Source of the DNA: CBDULX01 sp965368175
GTDB taxonomy: Bacteria; Pseudomonadota; Gammaproteobacteria; SZUA-229
Direction: 5' to 3'
DNA: 11,421 nucleotides
Assembly (NCBI GenBank): GCA_965368175.1
Contig: CBDULX010000095.1
Location: forward strand, 1 to 11,421
Shown: in pieces, positions 1-6,232 of the stretch
How positions within the stretch are numbered: position 1 is the stretch's first letter
Layout: each line of letters opens with the position of its first letter
Program-made: the position numbers and the translations under genes
The notes under the pieces: generated by a model
What the model was told of the DNA's origin: nothing
What the model saw: the letters and a program-made list of their open reading frames with translations, nothing else
The model's database searches: none

Positions 1-191
1 TCTTTTTCTTTTACTTCGACTTGCAGGGCAATGTATTCATTCAGCGCGTTTTCCATTTCATCACGGGAATCGTAGGGGCCATGCTGGCCTCCGCCGCGCA
101 CTTCAAAATACCACAGGTTGTTGATATTGAAAGTGCGATCGATACGTTCCGATTGTGGTTTAGAGTTATCCGTGTCCCTGTGTTTGTCCAT
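1..191 (-). CDS. DUF6316-like small hypothetical protein (partial, C-terminus off window)
   Basis: The ATG at 191-189 opens a frame that runs off the left edge after 63 codons. The visible protein starts MDKHRDTDNSKPQSERIDR and continues with a WYFEVRGG...HGPYDSRDEME...YIAL pattern: a charged N-terminus, then an aromatic WYF strand, a glycine turn, GPY and an amphipathic helix. From memory this matches the small gammaproteobacterial family called DUF6316, whose function is unknown; that match is recollection and was not searched. The start is supported by AAGG about seven bases upstream, which touches the stop codon of the preceding deacylase gene. Only 10 bases separate the two genes, so they are probably co-transcribed and translationally linked, as the tail of a hemN-deacylase-DUF6316 unit. 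No signal peptide or membrane segment is seen in the visible part. Confidence 0.7.
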   Translation of the reverse strand, partial: MDKHRDTDNSKPQSERIDRTFNINNLWYFEVRGGGQHGPYDSRDEMENALNEYIALQVEVKEK

Positions 192-201
192 CGGTTGTAC
201 C

Positions 202-663
202 TTAATTGTGTAGAATGATGAAGCGGGGTTTGACCAGGGTTTCGAAGTCTCGATATTCCATCTGGATGACTTCGGAATGGGAGCCGGCATTGAAGGCTAT
301 TTTTTTGTCTTCGGTCAGGCTTTCTGTGACATACACTTCCATATCATATAAATTTCCAAACGGTGGCATGGCCCCTACTTCACAATCGGGGAATCGTTTG
401 GTGAATTCCTGTTCTGTAGCCAGTTGCACATTGTCGGATTCCAGTGCCGCCTTCAGGGTGTCCATGTCCACCTTGTAGTTGGCAGGTACCACCGCCATGG
501 CTAGCTGACCTTCAACTTTGATAATCACCGTCTTGGCCATTTCCTTACTGGCAATATGCACACTCTTGGCAATATCCACAGCGGTGAATGCCAGTGAATG
601 ATTGATGGTAAGATATTTTATGTCGTTATTGTCCAGAAAATCTTTCAGTCTTTGAGTTGGCAT
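202..663 (-). CDS. YbaK/EbsC-type aminoacyl-tRNA deacylase domain protein
   Basis: This 153-residue protein consists almost entirely of a YbaK/prolyl-tRNA-synthetase-associated (INS-like) domain. Proteins of this family hydrolyse mischarged aminoacyl-tRNAs in the cytoplasm. The conserved lysine lies at about residue 44 (EMAKTVIIK), the GAMPPFG loop at 97-103, and the NAGSHSEVIQM strand-turn near 125-134; all are typical of the fold. The exact substrate (Cys-, Ala- or other tRNA) cannot be read from the sequence. The ATG at 663 is preferred over an in-frame TTG at 684, because the TTG directly abuts the hemN stop and the ATG leaves a 21-base gap with a GGGG-type ribosome-binding site. It lies in the same direction as hemN and 10 bases before the DUF6316-like gene, so an operon is likely. 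Confidence 0.88.
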   Translation of the reverse strand: MPTQRLKDFLDNNDIKYLTINHSLAFTAVDIAKSVHIASKEMAKTVIIKVEGQLAMAVVPANYKVDMDTLKAALESDNVQLATEQEFTKRFPDCEVGAMPPFGNLYDMEVYVTESLTEDKKIAFNAGSHSEVIQMEYRDFETLVKPRFIILHN

Positions 664-684
664 AGTAGTTGACCCCGGCGACAA

Positions 685-2067
685 TTATATGGCTTTAGAG
701 AAACGCCTGTTTTGTTCTGGCTTTTTCAGATAACGATCGAAAACCATGCAGATATTACGAATCAGTAAGCGTCCTTTGGAAGTGACGATTATGGCCTGGT
801 CACTTAATTCAAGCAGTCCGTCCCTGGCCATGGTTTTGAGCTCGTCCAGTTCATCCGAAAAATACTGGTTAAATGTAATACTATTATCTGCTTCGAACCT
901 GGCAATATCCAGCTGAAAATGGCAAATGAGTTTCATAATGGCATCACGCCGAATAATGTCATCATCATCGATTTCCACACCACGAAACACTGCCAGTTTT
1001 CCAGCGTCGATGCGTTCATTGTATTCATCCAGGGTTTTTACATTCTGGGCAAAGCTACGGCCGACAGTGCCGATGGAGGTGATACCCAGGCCCACCAGGT
1101 CACAATCGGCGTGAGTGGCATAGCCCTGGAAATTTCGATACAGCAGTCCCTGCTGCTGAGCAATGGCCAGTTCATCATCCGGCTTGGCAAAATGGTCCAT
1201 GCCGATGTACACATAGCCAGCTTTTGTCAGGTCTTCGATGCTCATCTTTAAGATATCGAGTTTTTCTGCTGCGCTTGGTAATTCGTCTTCATTGATTCGA
1301 CGCTGGGGTTTGAACATTTCAGGCAGATGAGCGTAGTTGAACACTGAAATACGATCGGGGTTGATGTCGATAATGCGCTGCAGGGTTTCGGAAAAAGTAT
1401 TCACCGTCTGTAAAGGCAGACCGTAAATCAGATCGACACTGATGGATTTGAAACCGGTGTCGCGGGCGGTTTCTAAGGCATTGAGGGTTATGTCTTCACT
1501 CTGGATACGGTTTACCGCTTTCTGTACTTCTGGATTGAAGTCCTGTACACCCAGGCTCATGCGATTGAAGCCGATGTCTCGTAACAGCTTGATGCTGTCA
1601 GCGGTTACTTCACGAGGGTCAATTTCGATGGAGTACTCGCCCTGATCATCGTCGTACAGGTTGAAATGTTTGCGGGTAACATCCATTAATTCCCGCATCT
1701 GCTCATGACTGATAAAGGTGGGGGTGCCACCGCCCCAGTGCAACTGATCTACCTTACGAGATGGATCGAACAGTTTGGCCTGCATGGCAATTTCTTTATG
1801 CAGGCGCTGCAAGTAGGGATCGGCCTTGCTGCGATCTTTGGTGATGACCTTGTTACAGGCGCAGTAATAACAGATGGTGTCGCAGAAGGGCAGATGAAAA
1901 TACAGCGATAGCGCTTTGCCCGTCTGGTTAGACAGGGCGGCATTACGTTCATAATCGGCCAGAGTGTAGTCTTCGGTGAACTGGACCGCGGTAGGGTAGG
2001 AGGTATAACGCGGACCGGAACGATCGTATCGTTTTATGAGGTCCAGGTCGAAGCTAATGTCTGGCAT
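685..2067 (-). CDS. hemN: Oxygen-independent coproporphyrinogen III oxidase
   Basis: HemN is a cytoplasmic radical-SAM enzyme that decarboxylates coproporphyrinogen III to protoporphyrinogen IX without oxygen, in haem synthesis. The 460-residue length matches the family (about 457). The signature C62-x3-C66-x2-C69-x-C71 (CDTICYYCAC) binds the [4Fe-4S] cluster and SAM, at the same numbers as in the E. coli enzyme. Tyr56 is kept, GGGTP is at 112-116, and the C-terminal HemN domain is intact. The ATG at 2067 has AGGA about eleven bases upstream. In relatives, hemN is often activated by FNR/Anr, but I found no full TTGAT-N4-ATCAA box in the 197 bases upstream, only a lone TTGAT half-site. The upstream spacer contains a palindromic repeat that separates hemN from bioF. 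Confidence 0.96.
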   Translation of the reverse strand: MPDISFDLDLIKRYDRSGPRYTSYPTAVQFTEDYTLADYERNAALSNQTGKALSLYFHLPFCDTICYYCACNKVITKDRSKADPYLQRLHKEIAMQAKLFDPSRKVDQLHWGGGTPTFISHEQMRELMDVTRKHFNLYDDDQGEYSIEIDPREVTADSIKLLRDIGFNRMSLGVQDFNPEVQKAVNRIQSEDITLNALETARDTGFKSISVDLIYGLPLQTVNTFSETLQRIIDINPDRISVFNYAHLPEMFKPQRRINEDELPSAAEKLDILKMSIEDLTKAGYVYIGMDHFAKPDDELAIAQQQGLLYRNFQGYATHADCDLVGLGITSIGTVGRSFAQNVKTLDEYNERIDAGKLAVFRGVEIDDDDIIRRDAIMKLICHFQLDIARFEADNSITFNQYFSDELDELKTMARDGLLELSDQAIIVTSKGRLLIRNICMVFDRYLKKPEQNRRFSKAI

Positions 2068-2113
2068 TGTTAAAAAATCCTAAAGTTTAAAAACAGTTCA
2101 CGCCGTTGTAAGT

Positions 2114-2199
2114 GTCATTTCGACCACAGGGAGAAATATTATGTTGAAATAGTGAAGTAGTCATAACATTTAAGATCCCTCGCCTTTGCTCGGGATGAC
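2114..2199. repeat. GTCATTTCGACC intergenic palindromic repeat, copy 1
   Basis: This 86-bp imperfect palindrome begins GTCATTTCGACCACAGGGAG and ends CTCGGGATGAC. The arms pair over about ten outer positions (two as G-U in the plus-strand RNA), then by GGGAG with CTCCC after a small bulge. It is homologous to the copy at 5558-5644: both share GTCATTTCGACCA, AGAAAT, CATTTAAGATCCCT and CGGGATGAC, while the middle has diverged. It lies between bioF and hemN and codes for nothing. Similar GTCATTTCGACC...GGGATGAC palindromes are, as I recall, scattered through many bacterial genomes. Confidence 0.85.
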
Positions 2200-2264
2200 A
2201 AAGAATGAAGATATTAACAGTATTAAGTTTACATCAAATTTCCACTACCTGTTCTGAACCTGGA

Positions 2265-3413
2265 TCAAATGATCTTTTCAAAAGCAGCCAGTAATTGCTC
2301 TATATGGGTTTCGCTGTGCGATGCCGACAGGGTAATGCGTAATCGGGCGGTGTCTTCGGGTACTGTGGGAGGCCGGATGGCAGTAACCAGTATGCCCTGT
2401 TTAAATAACTGTTCACTGAGTTTAACAGCAGTGGCGCTATCGCCTACCAGCACGGGCTGTATGGGCGTGCCGGAGTCCATCAGATTCAGGCCCAGCTGCC
2501 TTGCGCCTGTTCGCCAGAGATCTATTAGCTGGTATAGATGTTCCCTGCGCCAGGCTTCGTTTTGTACCAGCTTTAAGCTGGTCCGAGTGGCTTCGGCCAC
2601 GGCAGCCGGCATGGCGGTGGTGTAAATATAGGTACGGGCTTTCTGGATCAGGTATTCGATGAAGTCGACAGAGCCCGCAACAAAGGCGCCAGCGGTACCC
2701 AGTCCTTTGCCCAGAGTCCCCATGTAAATTGGTACCTGACTTTTATCACACAGGAGATATTCCAGGCTGCCTCGGCCCCGAGTACCCAGTACGCCAAAGC
2801 CATGGGCATCGTCCACCATCAGCCAGGCATCCTGCTGCTGACAGACCTCGGCCAGTTGTGGAATGGGTGCCAGATCACCGTCCATGCTGAACACACCGTC
2901 GGTCATGACCAGCTTTTCACCACCAATTCGTTCGCTGAGCTTCTGCCTGAGGTTGTCCACGTCACGATGGGGATAGCGCTGTAAACGAGCACCGCTGAGC
3001 AGTCCGGCGTCCAGCAGGGAGGCATGATTTAATCGGTCTTCGAATACGGCATCCCCGCGGCCACATAAAGACTGGGCGACACCTAAATTTGCCATATAAC
3101 CCGTGGAAAACAGCAGTGCCCGAGGGTAGCCGGTAAATGCAGCCAGTTCTTCTTCCAGCGACTGGTGGGCCTGGCTATGGCCATTCACAAGATGGGCGGC
3201 GCCGCTGCCAGCACCATACTGTTCTACACCTTTGATGAATGCCTGTTTTACTTCAGGATGGTTGGCCAGCCCCAGGTAATCATTGCTGCAGAAACTGAGC
3301 AGAGTCTGGCCATCGATAATGATTTCTGCACCCTGCGCAGACTGGGTTACCAGACGACTGCGATACAGCCTGTCTTTTTTGCGTTGCTCCAGTTCCGTGT
3401 GCAGGTTCTTCAC
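2265..3413 (-). CDS. bioF: 8-amino-7-oxononanoate synthase (KAPA synthase)
   Basis: BioF condenses pimeloyl-ACP (or pimeloyl-CoA) with L-alanine to give 8-amino-7-oxononanoate, the first ring-assembly step of biotin synthesis. This PLP enzyme of the alpha-oxoamine synthase family has the usual 382 residues. The PLP lysine is K236 in GTLGKGLGTAG, DDAHGFG is at 201-207, the N-terminal FCSNDYLGLA is at 41-50, and SGAAHLVNGHS is at 70-80. The start is GTG at 3413, with AGGA five bases upstream; no ATG fits as well. It begins 16 bases after the bioB stop, so the two form one operon. The usual next genes bioH, bioC and bioD do not follow; a repeat-bearing spacer and hemN come instead. Confidence 0.97.
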   Translation of the reverse strand: MKNLHTELEQRKKDRLYRSRLVTQSAQGAEIIIDGQTLLSFCSNDYLGLANHPEVKQAFIKGVEQYGAGSGAAHLVNGHSQAHQSLEEELAAFTGYPRALLFSTGYMANLGVAQSLCGRGDAVFEDRLNHASLLDAGLLSGARLQRYPHRDVDNLRQKLSERIGGEKLVMTDGVFSMDGDLAPIPQLAEVCQQQDAWLMVDDAHGFGVLGTRGRGSLEYLLCDKSQVPIYMGTLGKGLGTAGAFVAGSVDFIEYLIQKARTYIYTTAMPAAVAEATRTSLKLVQNEAWRREHLYQLIDLWRTGARQLGLNLMDSGTPIQPVLVGDSATAVKLSEQLFKQGILVTAIRPPTVPEDTARLRITLSASHSETHIEQLLAAFEKII

Positions 3414-3429
3414 TACTGTCCTGGCTTAC

Positions 3430-4425
3430 TCAGGATGAGCAGGCTTTCGCCTTGAACTCTTCCTGGCCTTCGATTGTGGAGGGCTGGATGCCGAGGCGGG
3501 CAAACAGCGCCAGATCGTCATTGGTTTCGCAGTTTTCCGTGGTCAGCAGTTTCTCACCGTAGAAGATGGAGTTGGCGCCGGCAAAGAAACATAGGGCCTG
3601 CATCTCATCACTCATTTCATGGCGGCCGGCCGACAGACGCACCTGGGATTGTGGCATCAGGATACGGGCCACGGCGATGGATTTGACGAACTCAATGGGT
3701 TCGATTTTGTCGGCACCGTATAGCGGTGTGCCTTCCACCTGAACCAGCATGTTGATGGGGACCGATTCCGGGTGTTGCGGCAGATTGGCCAGTTGCTGCA
3801 TCATGGAGGCACGATCAGTGTCCGATTCGCCCATACCCAGAATGCCGCCGCTGCACACATTGATGCCCTGGTCCCGAACATGTTTCAGGGTGTCCAGTCG
3901 GTCCTGGAAGGTGCGGGTGGTAATGACATTGCCATAGAACTCCGGAGAGGTATCCAGATTGTGATTGTAATAATCCAGTCCGGCCTGTTTCAGGTTCTGA
4001 GTTTGCTTCTGGGTGAGCATACCCAGGGTGACACAGGTTTCCATGCCCAGTGTTTTCACGGCGGAAATCATTTCTATAACACGATCCAGATTTTTATCCG
4101 TCGGGTTACGCCAGGCTGCGCCCATGCAAAACCGGGTAGAGCCTTTGGACTGTGCCAGTCTGGCTTTGTCGATGACTTCATCCAGTGGTAACAGTCGCTC
4201 TCGCTCCAGCTCGGTTTTGTGATGGGCGCTCTGGGAGCAATAACCACAATCTTCGGCACAGGCACCGGTTTTGATACTCAGCAAGGAACTGATCTGGACT
4301 TCATTGGGGTCGAAATTCTGGCGATGGGTACTGTGGGCCTGAAACAGCAGGTCATTGAAGGGCAGGTCAAACAGTTTCCGGATTTCATCCAGAGACCAGT
4401 CATGGCGGATAAGCGGTGCATTCAT
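3430..4425 (-). CDS. bioB: Biotin synthase
   Basis: BioB is a radical-SAM enzyme that inserts sulfur into dethiobiotin to make biotin. At 331 residues it is of normal length. The C56-x3-C60-x2-C63 motif (CAEDCGYC) holds the [4Fe-4S]/SAM cluster. C100, C131, C191 and R263 (in QVRLSAGR) correspond to the [2Fe-2S] sulfur-donor ligands, each offset by three from the E. coli numbering. The N-terminus (MNAPLIRHDWSLDEIRKLF) matches the usual start of gammaproteobacterial BioB, which supports the ATG at 4425, although no strong ribosome-binding site is visible. It is the first gene of a bioBF pair and diverges from comF across 75 bases. No BirA-type operator could be recognised there. Confidence 0.97.
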   Translation of the reverse strand: MNAPLIRHDWSLDEIRKLFDLPFNDLLFQAHSTHRQNFDPNEVQISSLLSIKTGACAEDCGYCSQSAHHKTELERERLLPLDEVIDKARLAQSKGSTRFCMGAAWRNPTDKNLDRVIEMISAVKTLGMETCVTLGMLTQKQTQNLKQAGLDYYNHNLDTSPEFYGNVITTRTFQDRLDTLKHVRDQGINVCSGGILGMGESDTDRASMMQQLANLPQHPESVPINMLVQVEGTPLYGADKIEPIEFVKSIAVARILMPQSQVRLSAGRHEMSDEMQALCFFAGANSIFYGEKLLTTENCETNDDLALFARLGIQPSTIEGQEEFKAKACSS

Positions 4426-4500
4426 GGAGTTAATTCTTGCTAAGGTTAATTCGAGGCTTAATAATACAGGCTTTCTTCGACATCGGACAGGGACTGGTTC
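4426..4500. promoter_or_regulatory. Divergent bioB/comF promoter region
   Basis: These 75 bases must hold the start signals of both bioB (minus) and comF (plus), unless a promoter lies inside a neighbour. A TATTAT -10-like box for bioB reads on the minus strand at 4466-4461, without a clear -35. On the plus strand TTGCTA at 4437-4442 could act as a -35 ahead of the same AT-rich stretch at 4459-4467. The two promoters would overlap, so the genes may compete or be co-regulated. The boxes are weak matches judged by eye. Confidence 0.35.
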
Positions 4501-5193
4501 ATGTTAACGCGCATTATCGACACTATCTATCCACCCACCTGCATATTATGCGGTATTCACAGCCGGACATCTCGGGATTTGTGTGAAGACTGTGAAAGCG
4601 ATTTCATCTATAACCAGTGGGCCTGTAGTTGTTGTGCCCTTCCTTTACCCTTCGATCTGGAGGGAGCCGTTTGTGGCGAATGCCTGCAATCACCACCGCG
4701 TCAGCATCTGGCCTGGAGTGCGTTTGTCTATGCTCAGCCGCTGGAGTGGATGATCCAGCAACTGAAATTCAACGGTAAAATGGCCTATGGACAATTACTG
4801 GGGCAGTCGGCAATTCCTTTTTTGCCTTCGCTGGATGCCACACCGGATTGCATTATCCCTGTACCCCTGCATCCAGAACGACTGCAACAACGGGGTTATA
4901 ACCAGGCGTATGAAATGCTAAAGCCACTGGCCAGGCACCTGGACATTAGCCTGGACAACACCAGTTGCAGGCGACAGAAAAATACCTCGGCACAAAGCGA
5001 CCTTGATGCAAGTGAGAGACGTAAAAATATCCGCAATGCGTTTGTGTTCGATAATGTCCATCAGTATGAATATGTGATTGTGTTCGATGATGTGATTACG
5101 ACTGGTTCAACCATCGCCGAGCTGGTGAAAGAGATCAAAAAGCAGGGAGTGAAGCGTGTGGATGTGTGGAGTCTGGCACGGGTAGGGAAATAG
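4501..5193 (+). CDS. comF: ComF family phosphoribosyltransferase-like protein
   Basis: This 230-residue protein has the ComF/GntX layout. An N-terminal double zinc-ribbon has cysteine pairs C14/C17 and C28/C31, then C42/C45 and C58/C61. A type-I phosphoribosyltransferase domain follows, ending in the PRPP loop VFDDVITTGST at 194-204. The middle holds the usual IPVPLHPERLQQRGYNQ segment at 119-135. ComF proteins support DNA uptake in competent bacteria; in E. coli the homologue GntX lies beside bioH, so a place next to biotin genes is common in this class. Its biochemical substrate is not established. The ATG at 4501 has AGGGA about eight bases upstream. It stands alone on the plus strand, with no clear terminator after it. 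Confidence 0.92.
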   Translation: MLTRIIDTIYPPTCILCGIHSRTSRDLCEDCESDFIYNQWACSCCALPLPFDLEGAVCGECLQSPPRQHLAWSAFVYAQPLEWMIQQLKFNGKMAYGQLLGQSAIPFLPSLDATPDCIIPVPLHPERLQQRGYNQAYEMLKPLARHLDISLDNTSCRRQKNTSAQSDLDASERRKNIRNAFVFDNVHQYEYVIVFDDVITTGSTIAELVKEIKKQGVKRVDVWSLARVGK

Positions 5194-5537
5194 AGGTTCT
5201 CCAGTTGATCTTTTTATGTTTTTGATCACCCGAACTGTCGGTGGATGCAATTTCATATAAAAAATTTTTGGTGTTGAAATATTTTTTTAACAGTTAATTA
5301 TTTGAATTAAAAGTGTTTGTCATGACAGCAAATTAATAGTGTGTTAAATGGCTCAGTTTTTTATATTATTCGAAATGTTTTTTGGTGTTTTTGCTGGTTT
5401 TTAAAATACCAGGGAGGTTAAATTCTATATTATAAATCGGTATTATTAACTGTACTTATTATCAGTAAAAATGCTGTTTTCGCTATCAAAATATTTGTGC
5501 ATTTGTGAGTGTAAAAGCGTTAAAATTAATAAAATTA
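5194..5537. other. AT-rich intergenic stretch without a supported gene
   Basis: These 344 bases after comF are strongly AT-rich, clearly more so than the genes around them, and contain no ORF with a normal start and ribosome-binding site. Visible details are a perfect palindrome TGTCATGACA at 5318-5327, two TTGATC motifs near 5204-5226, and a lone AGGGAGG at 5411-5417 with no proper start codon after it. The stretch may hold promoters for the gene at 5725 or be decayed sequence. I cannot assign a function. Confidence 0.5.
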
Positions 5538-5539
5538 AA

Positions 5540-5669
5540 GGAACCTCTGGTTAATTTGTCATTTCGACCAAAGAGAGAAATCTTGCTGTTGATAGCTGTA
5601 TAAATATCAGGCATTTAAGATCCCTCCATTTAAGTCGGGATGACATATTATGAACTAACCAGAGGTTCC
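5540..5669. mobile_element. MITE-like element with 14-bp terminal inverted repeats and TTAAA duplication
   Basis: The element begins GGAACCTCTGGTTA at 5540-5553 and ends with its exact reverse complement TAACCAGAGGTTCC at 5656-5669. It is flanked on both sides by TTAAA (5535-5539 and 5670-5674), consistent with a 5-bp target-site duplication. At 130 bp it is too short to encode a transposase. This is the layout of a non-autonomous miniature inverted-repeat element. Its core is the GTCATTTCGACC palindrome, so two repeat classes are nested. A related GGAACCTCTGAT end occurs at 10194. The transposase family that moves it is unknown. The perfect arms could equally be kept as an RNA hairpin. Confidence 0.65.
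5558..5644. repeat. GTCATTTCGACC intergenic palindromic repeat, copy 2
   Basis: This 87-bp copy is related to 2114-2199. It begins GTCATTTCGACCAAAGAGAG and ends AAGTCGGGATGAC. The outer arms pair over eleven positions if two G-U pairs are allowed on the plus strand. The inner arms (GAGAAATCTT with AAGATCCCTC) pair fully only on the minus-strand RNA. It sits wholly inside the inverted-repeat element at 5540-5669. Confidence 0.85.
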
Positions 5670-5674
5670 TTAAA

Positions 5675-5698
5675 GGAACCATTGTTACGGATGGTTCG
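5675..5698 (+). promoter_or_regulatory. Leader hairpin with competing partners upstream of the sensor gene
   Basis: GAACCAT at 5676-5682 pairs with ATGGTTC at 5691-5697 around an eight-base loop. The same GGAACC (5675-5680) can instead pair with GGTTCC at 5664-5669, which itself is the right arm of the 16-bp inverted repeat starting at 5538. Three mutually exclusive stems are therefore possible in a transcript entering the gene at 5725. Function is inferred only from base-pairing; no uridine run follows. Confidence 0.35.
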
Positions 5699-5724
5699 TG
5701 TTATTTTATGTAAACGACTAATTG

Positions 5725-6156
5725 ATGTATCAAATGAGCAAGGTAGACAATATTGCGGGTCCCTGTAAGCATCTTGCTGCAGGTCAGAATTGTGACAGTT
5801 GCATACTGGACTGTTCACAACAATTTGCTGATTTCTGTGTTGAAGCCAAACGCGACATGCAGAAACATATGTATTTAAAACACTTCCATCGACATGAATG
5901 TCTTTATCATCAGGGTGAACCCTGTGATGAGATGTACGTGCTTATTTCTGGCGATGCCAAGATCTATCGAAAATTACGCAATGGCGACCAGCAAATTTAT
6001 AAAGTTGTGCATACTCCGGGTGAAGTTATCGGCTGTGAGGATATGTTTTTTGATAAGCATGAAAATTCAGCGGAGGCACTGGAAGATGTCAGCGTGTGCT
6101 GTGTAAAACGGGATGACCTGAAAAAGAACTGTAAGCAACATGGTTTCCTGATTTGA
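5725..6156 (+). CDS. Cysteine-rich FNR/CRP-type cyclic-nucleotide-binding-fold protein lacking a DNA-binding domain
   Basis: This 143-residue protein resembles the sensor half of an FNR-type regulator. The N-terminus carries clustered cysteines C14, C23, C26, C30 and C38 (GPCKHL..., NCDSCILDC, DFC). A beta-roll of the CRP/FNR fold follows at about 50-132, including YHQGEPCDEMYVLISGDAK and PGEVIGCED. C125/C126 stand where FNR keeps its fourth ligand (MVC), so an iron-sulfur cluster is plausible. The cAMP-binding arginine of CRP is absent. The protein stops right after the roll, with no dimer helix or helix-turn-helix. Only 76 bases remain before convergent ubiA, so a frameshifted HTH cannot be hidden there. 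Starts at 5722 (TTG) and 5734 (ATG) are also possible, and no ribosome-binding site is clear. It could be a one-domain redox sensor acting by protein contact, or an old truncation. Confidence 0.8.
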   Translation: MYQMSKVDNIAGPCKHLAAGQNCDSCILDCSQQFADFCVEAKRDMQKHMYLKHFHRHECLYHQGEPCDEMYVLISGDAKIYRKLRNGDQQIYKVVHTPGEVIGCEDMFFDKHENSAEALEDVSVCCVKRDDLKKNCKQHGFLI

Positions 6157-6180
6157 GTCCACAGGACTTACATCAAACCC

Positions 6181-6224
6181 ATCGCTGTTATTAAGCAGCG
6201 ATTGATGGATGCTGTTGTTTTTTT
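6181..6224 (+). terminator. Probable terminator of the sensor gene
   Basis: ATCGCTGT at 6181-6188 pairs with GCAGCGAT at 6195-6202 around TATTAA. An alternative stem, CAGC at 6196-6199 with GCTG at 6211-6214, leads almost directly into seven T residues at 6218-6224. The run of T on the plus strand fits termination of the gene ending at 6156 before it enters convergent ubiA. The hairpin-to-T spacing of the stronger stem is unusual. Confidence 0.6.
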
Positions 6225-6232
6225 ACAGGGAT

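Noticed and set aside
2068..2264. FNR box upstream of hemN
   Set aside because: Only a single TTGAT half-site was found on the minus strand; the second half at the right spacing is missing.
3772..4191. 139-residue plus-strand ORF inside bioB
   Set aside because: Antisense to the conserved BioB core; composition is that of a shadow frame.
4426..4500. BirA operator upstream of bioB
   Set aside because: No TTGTAAACC-type inverted repeat is present; the TTAA motifs here are too short to support it.
5206..5248. Terminator after comF
   Set aside because: A small CACCGA/TCGGTG stem with a bulge exists, but no T run follows it.
5411..5508. Short ORF after the AGGGAGG sequence
   Set aside because: The only possible start is ATT at 5422, four bases after the motif; the peptide is under 30 residues with no further support.
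6157..6232. Possible frameshifted helix-turn-helix continuation of the FNR-like gene
   Set aside because: Only 76 bases remain before the ubiA stop, too few for a DNA-binding domain, and they are occupied by a hairpin and T run.
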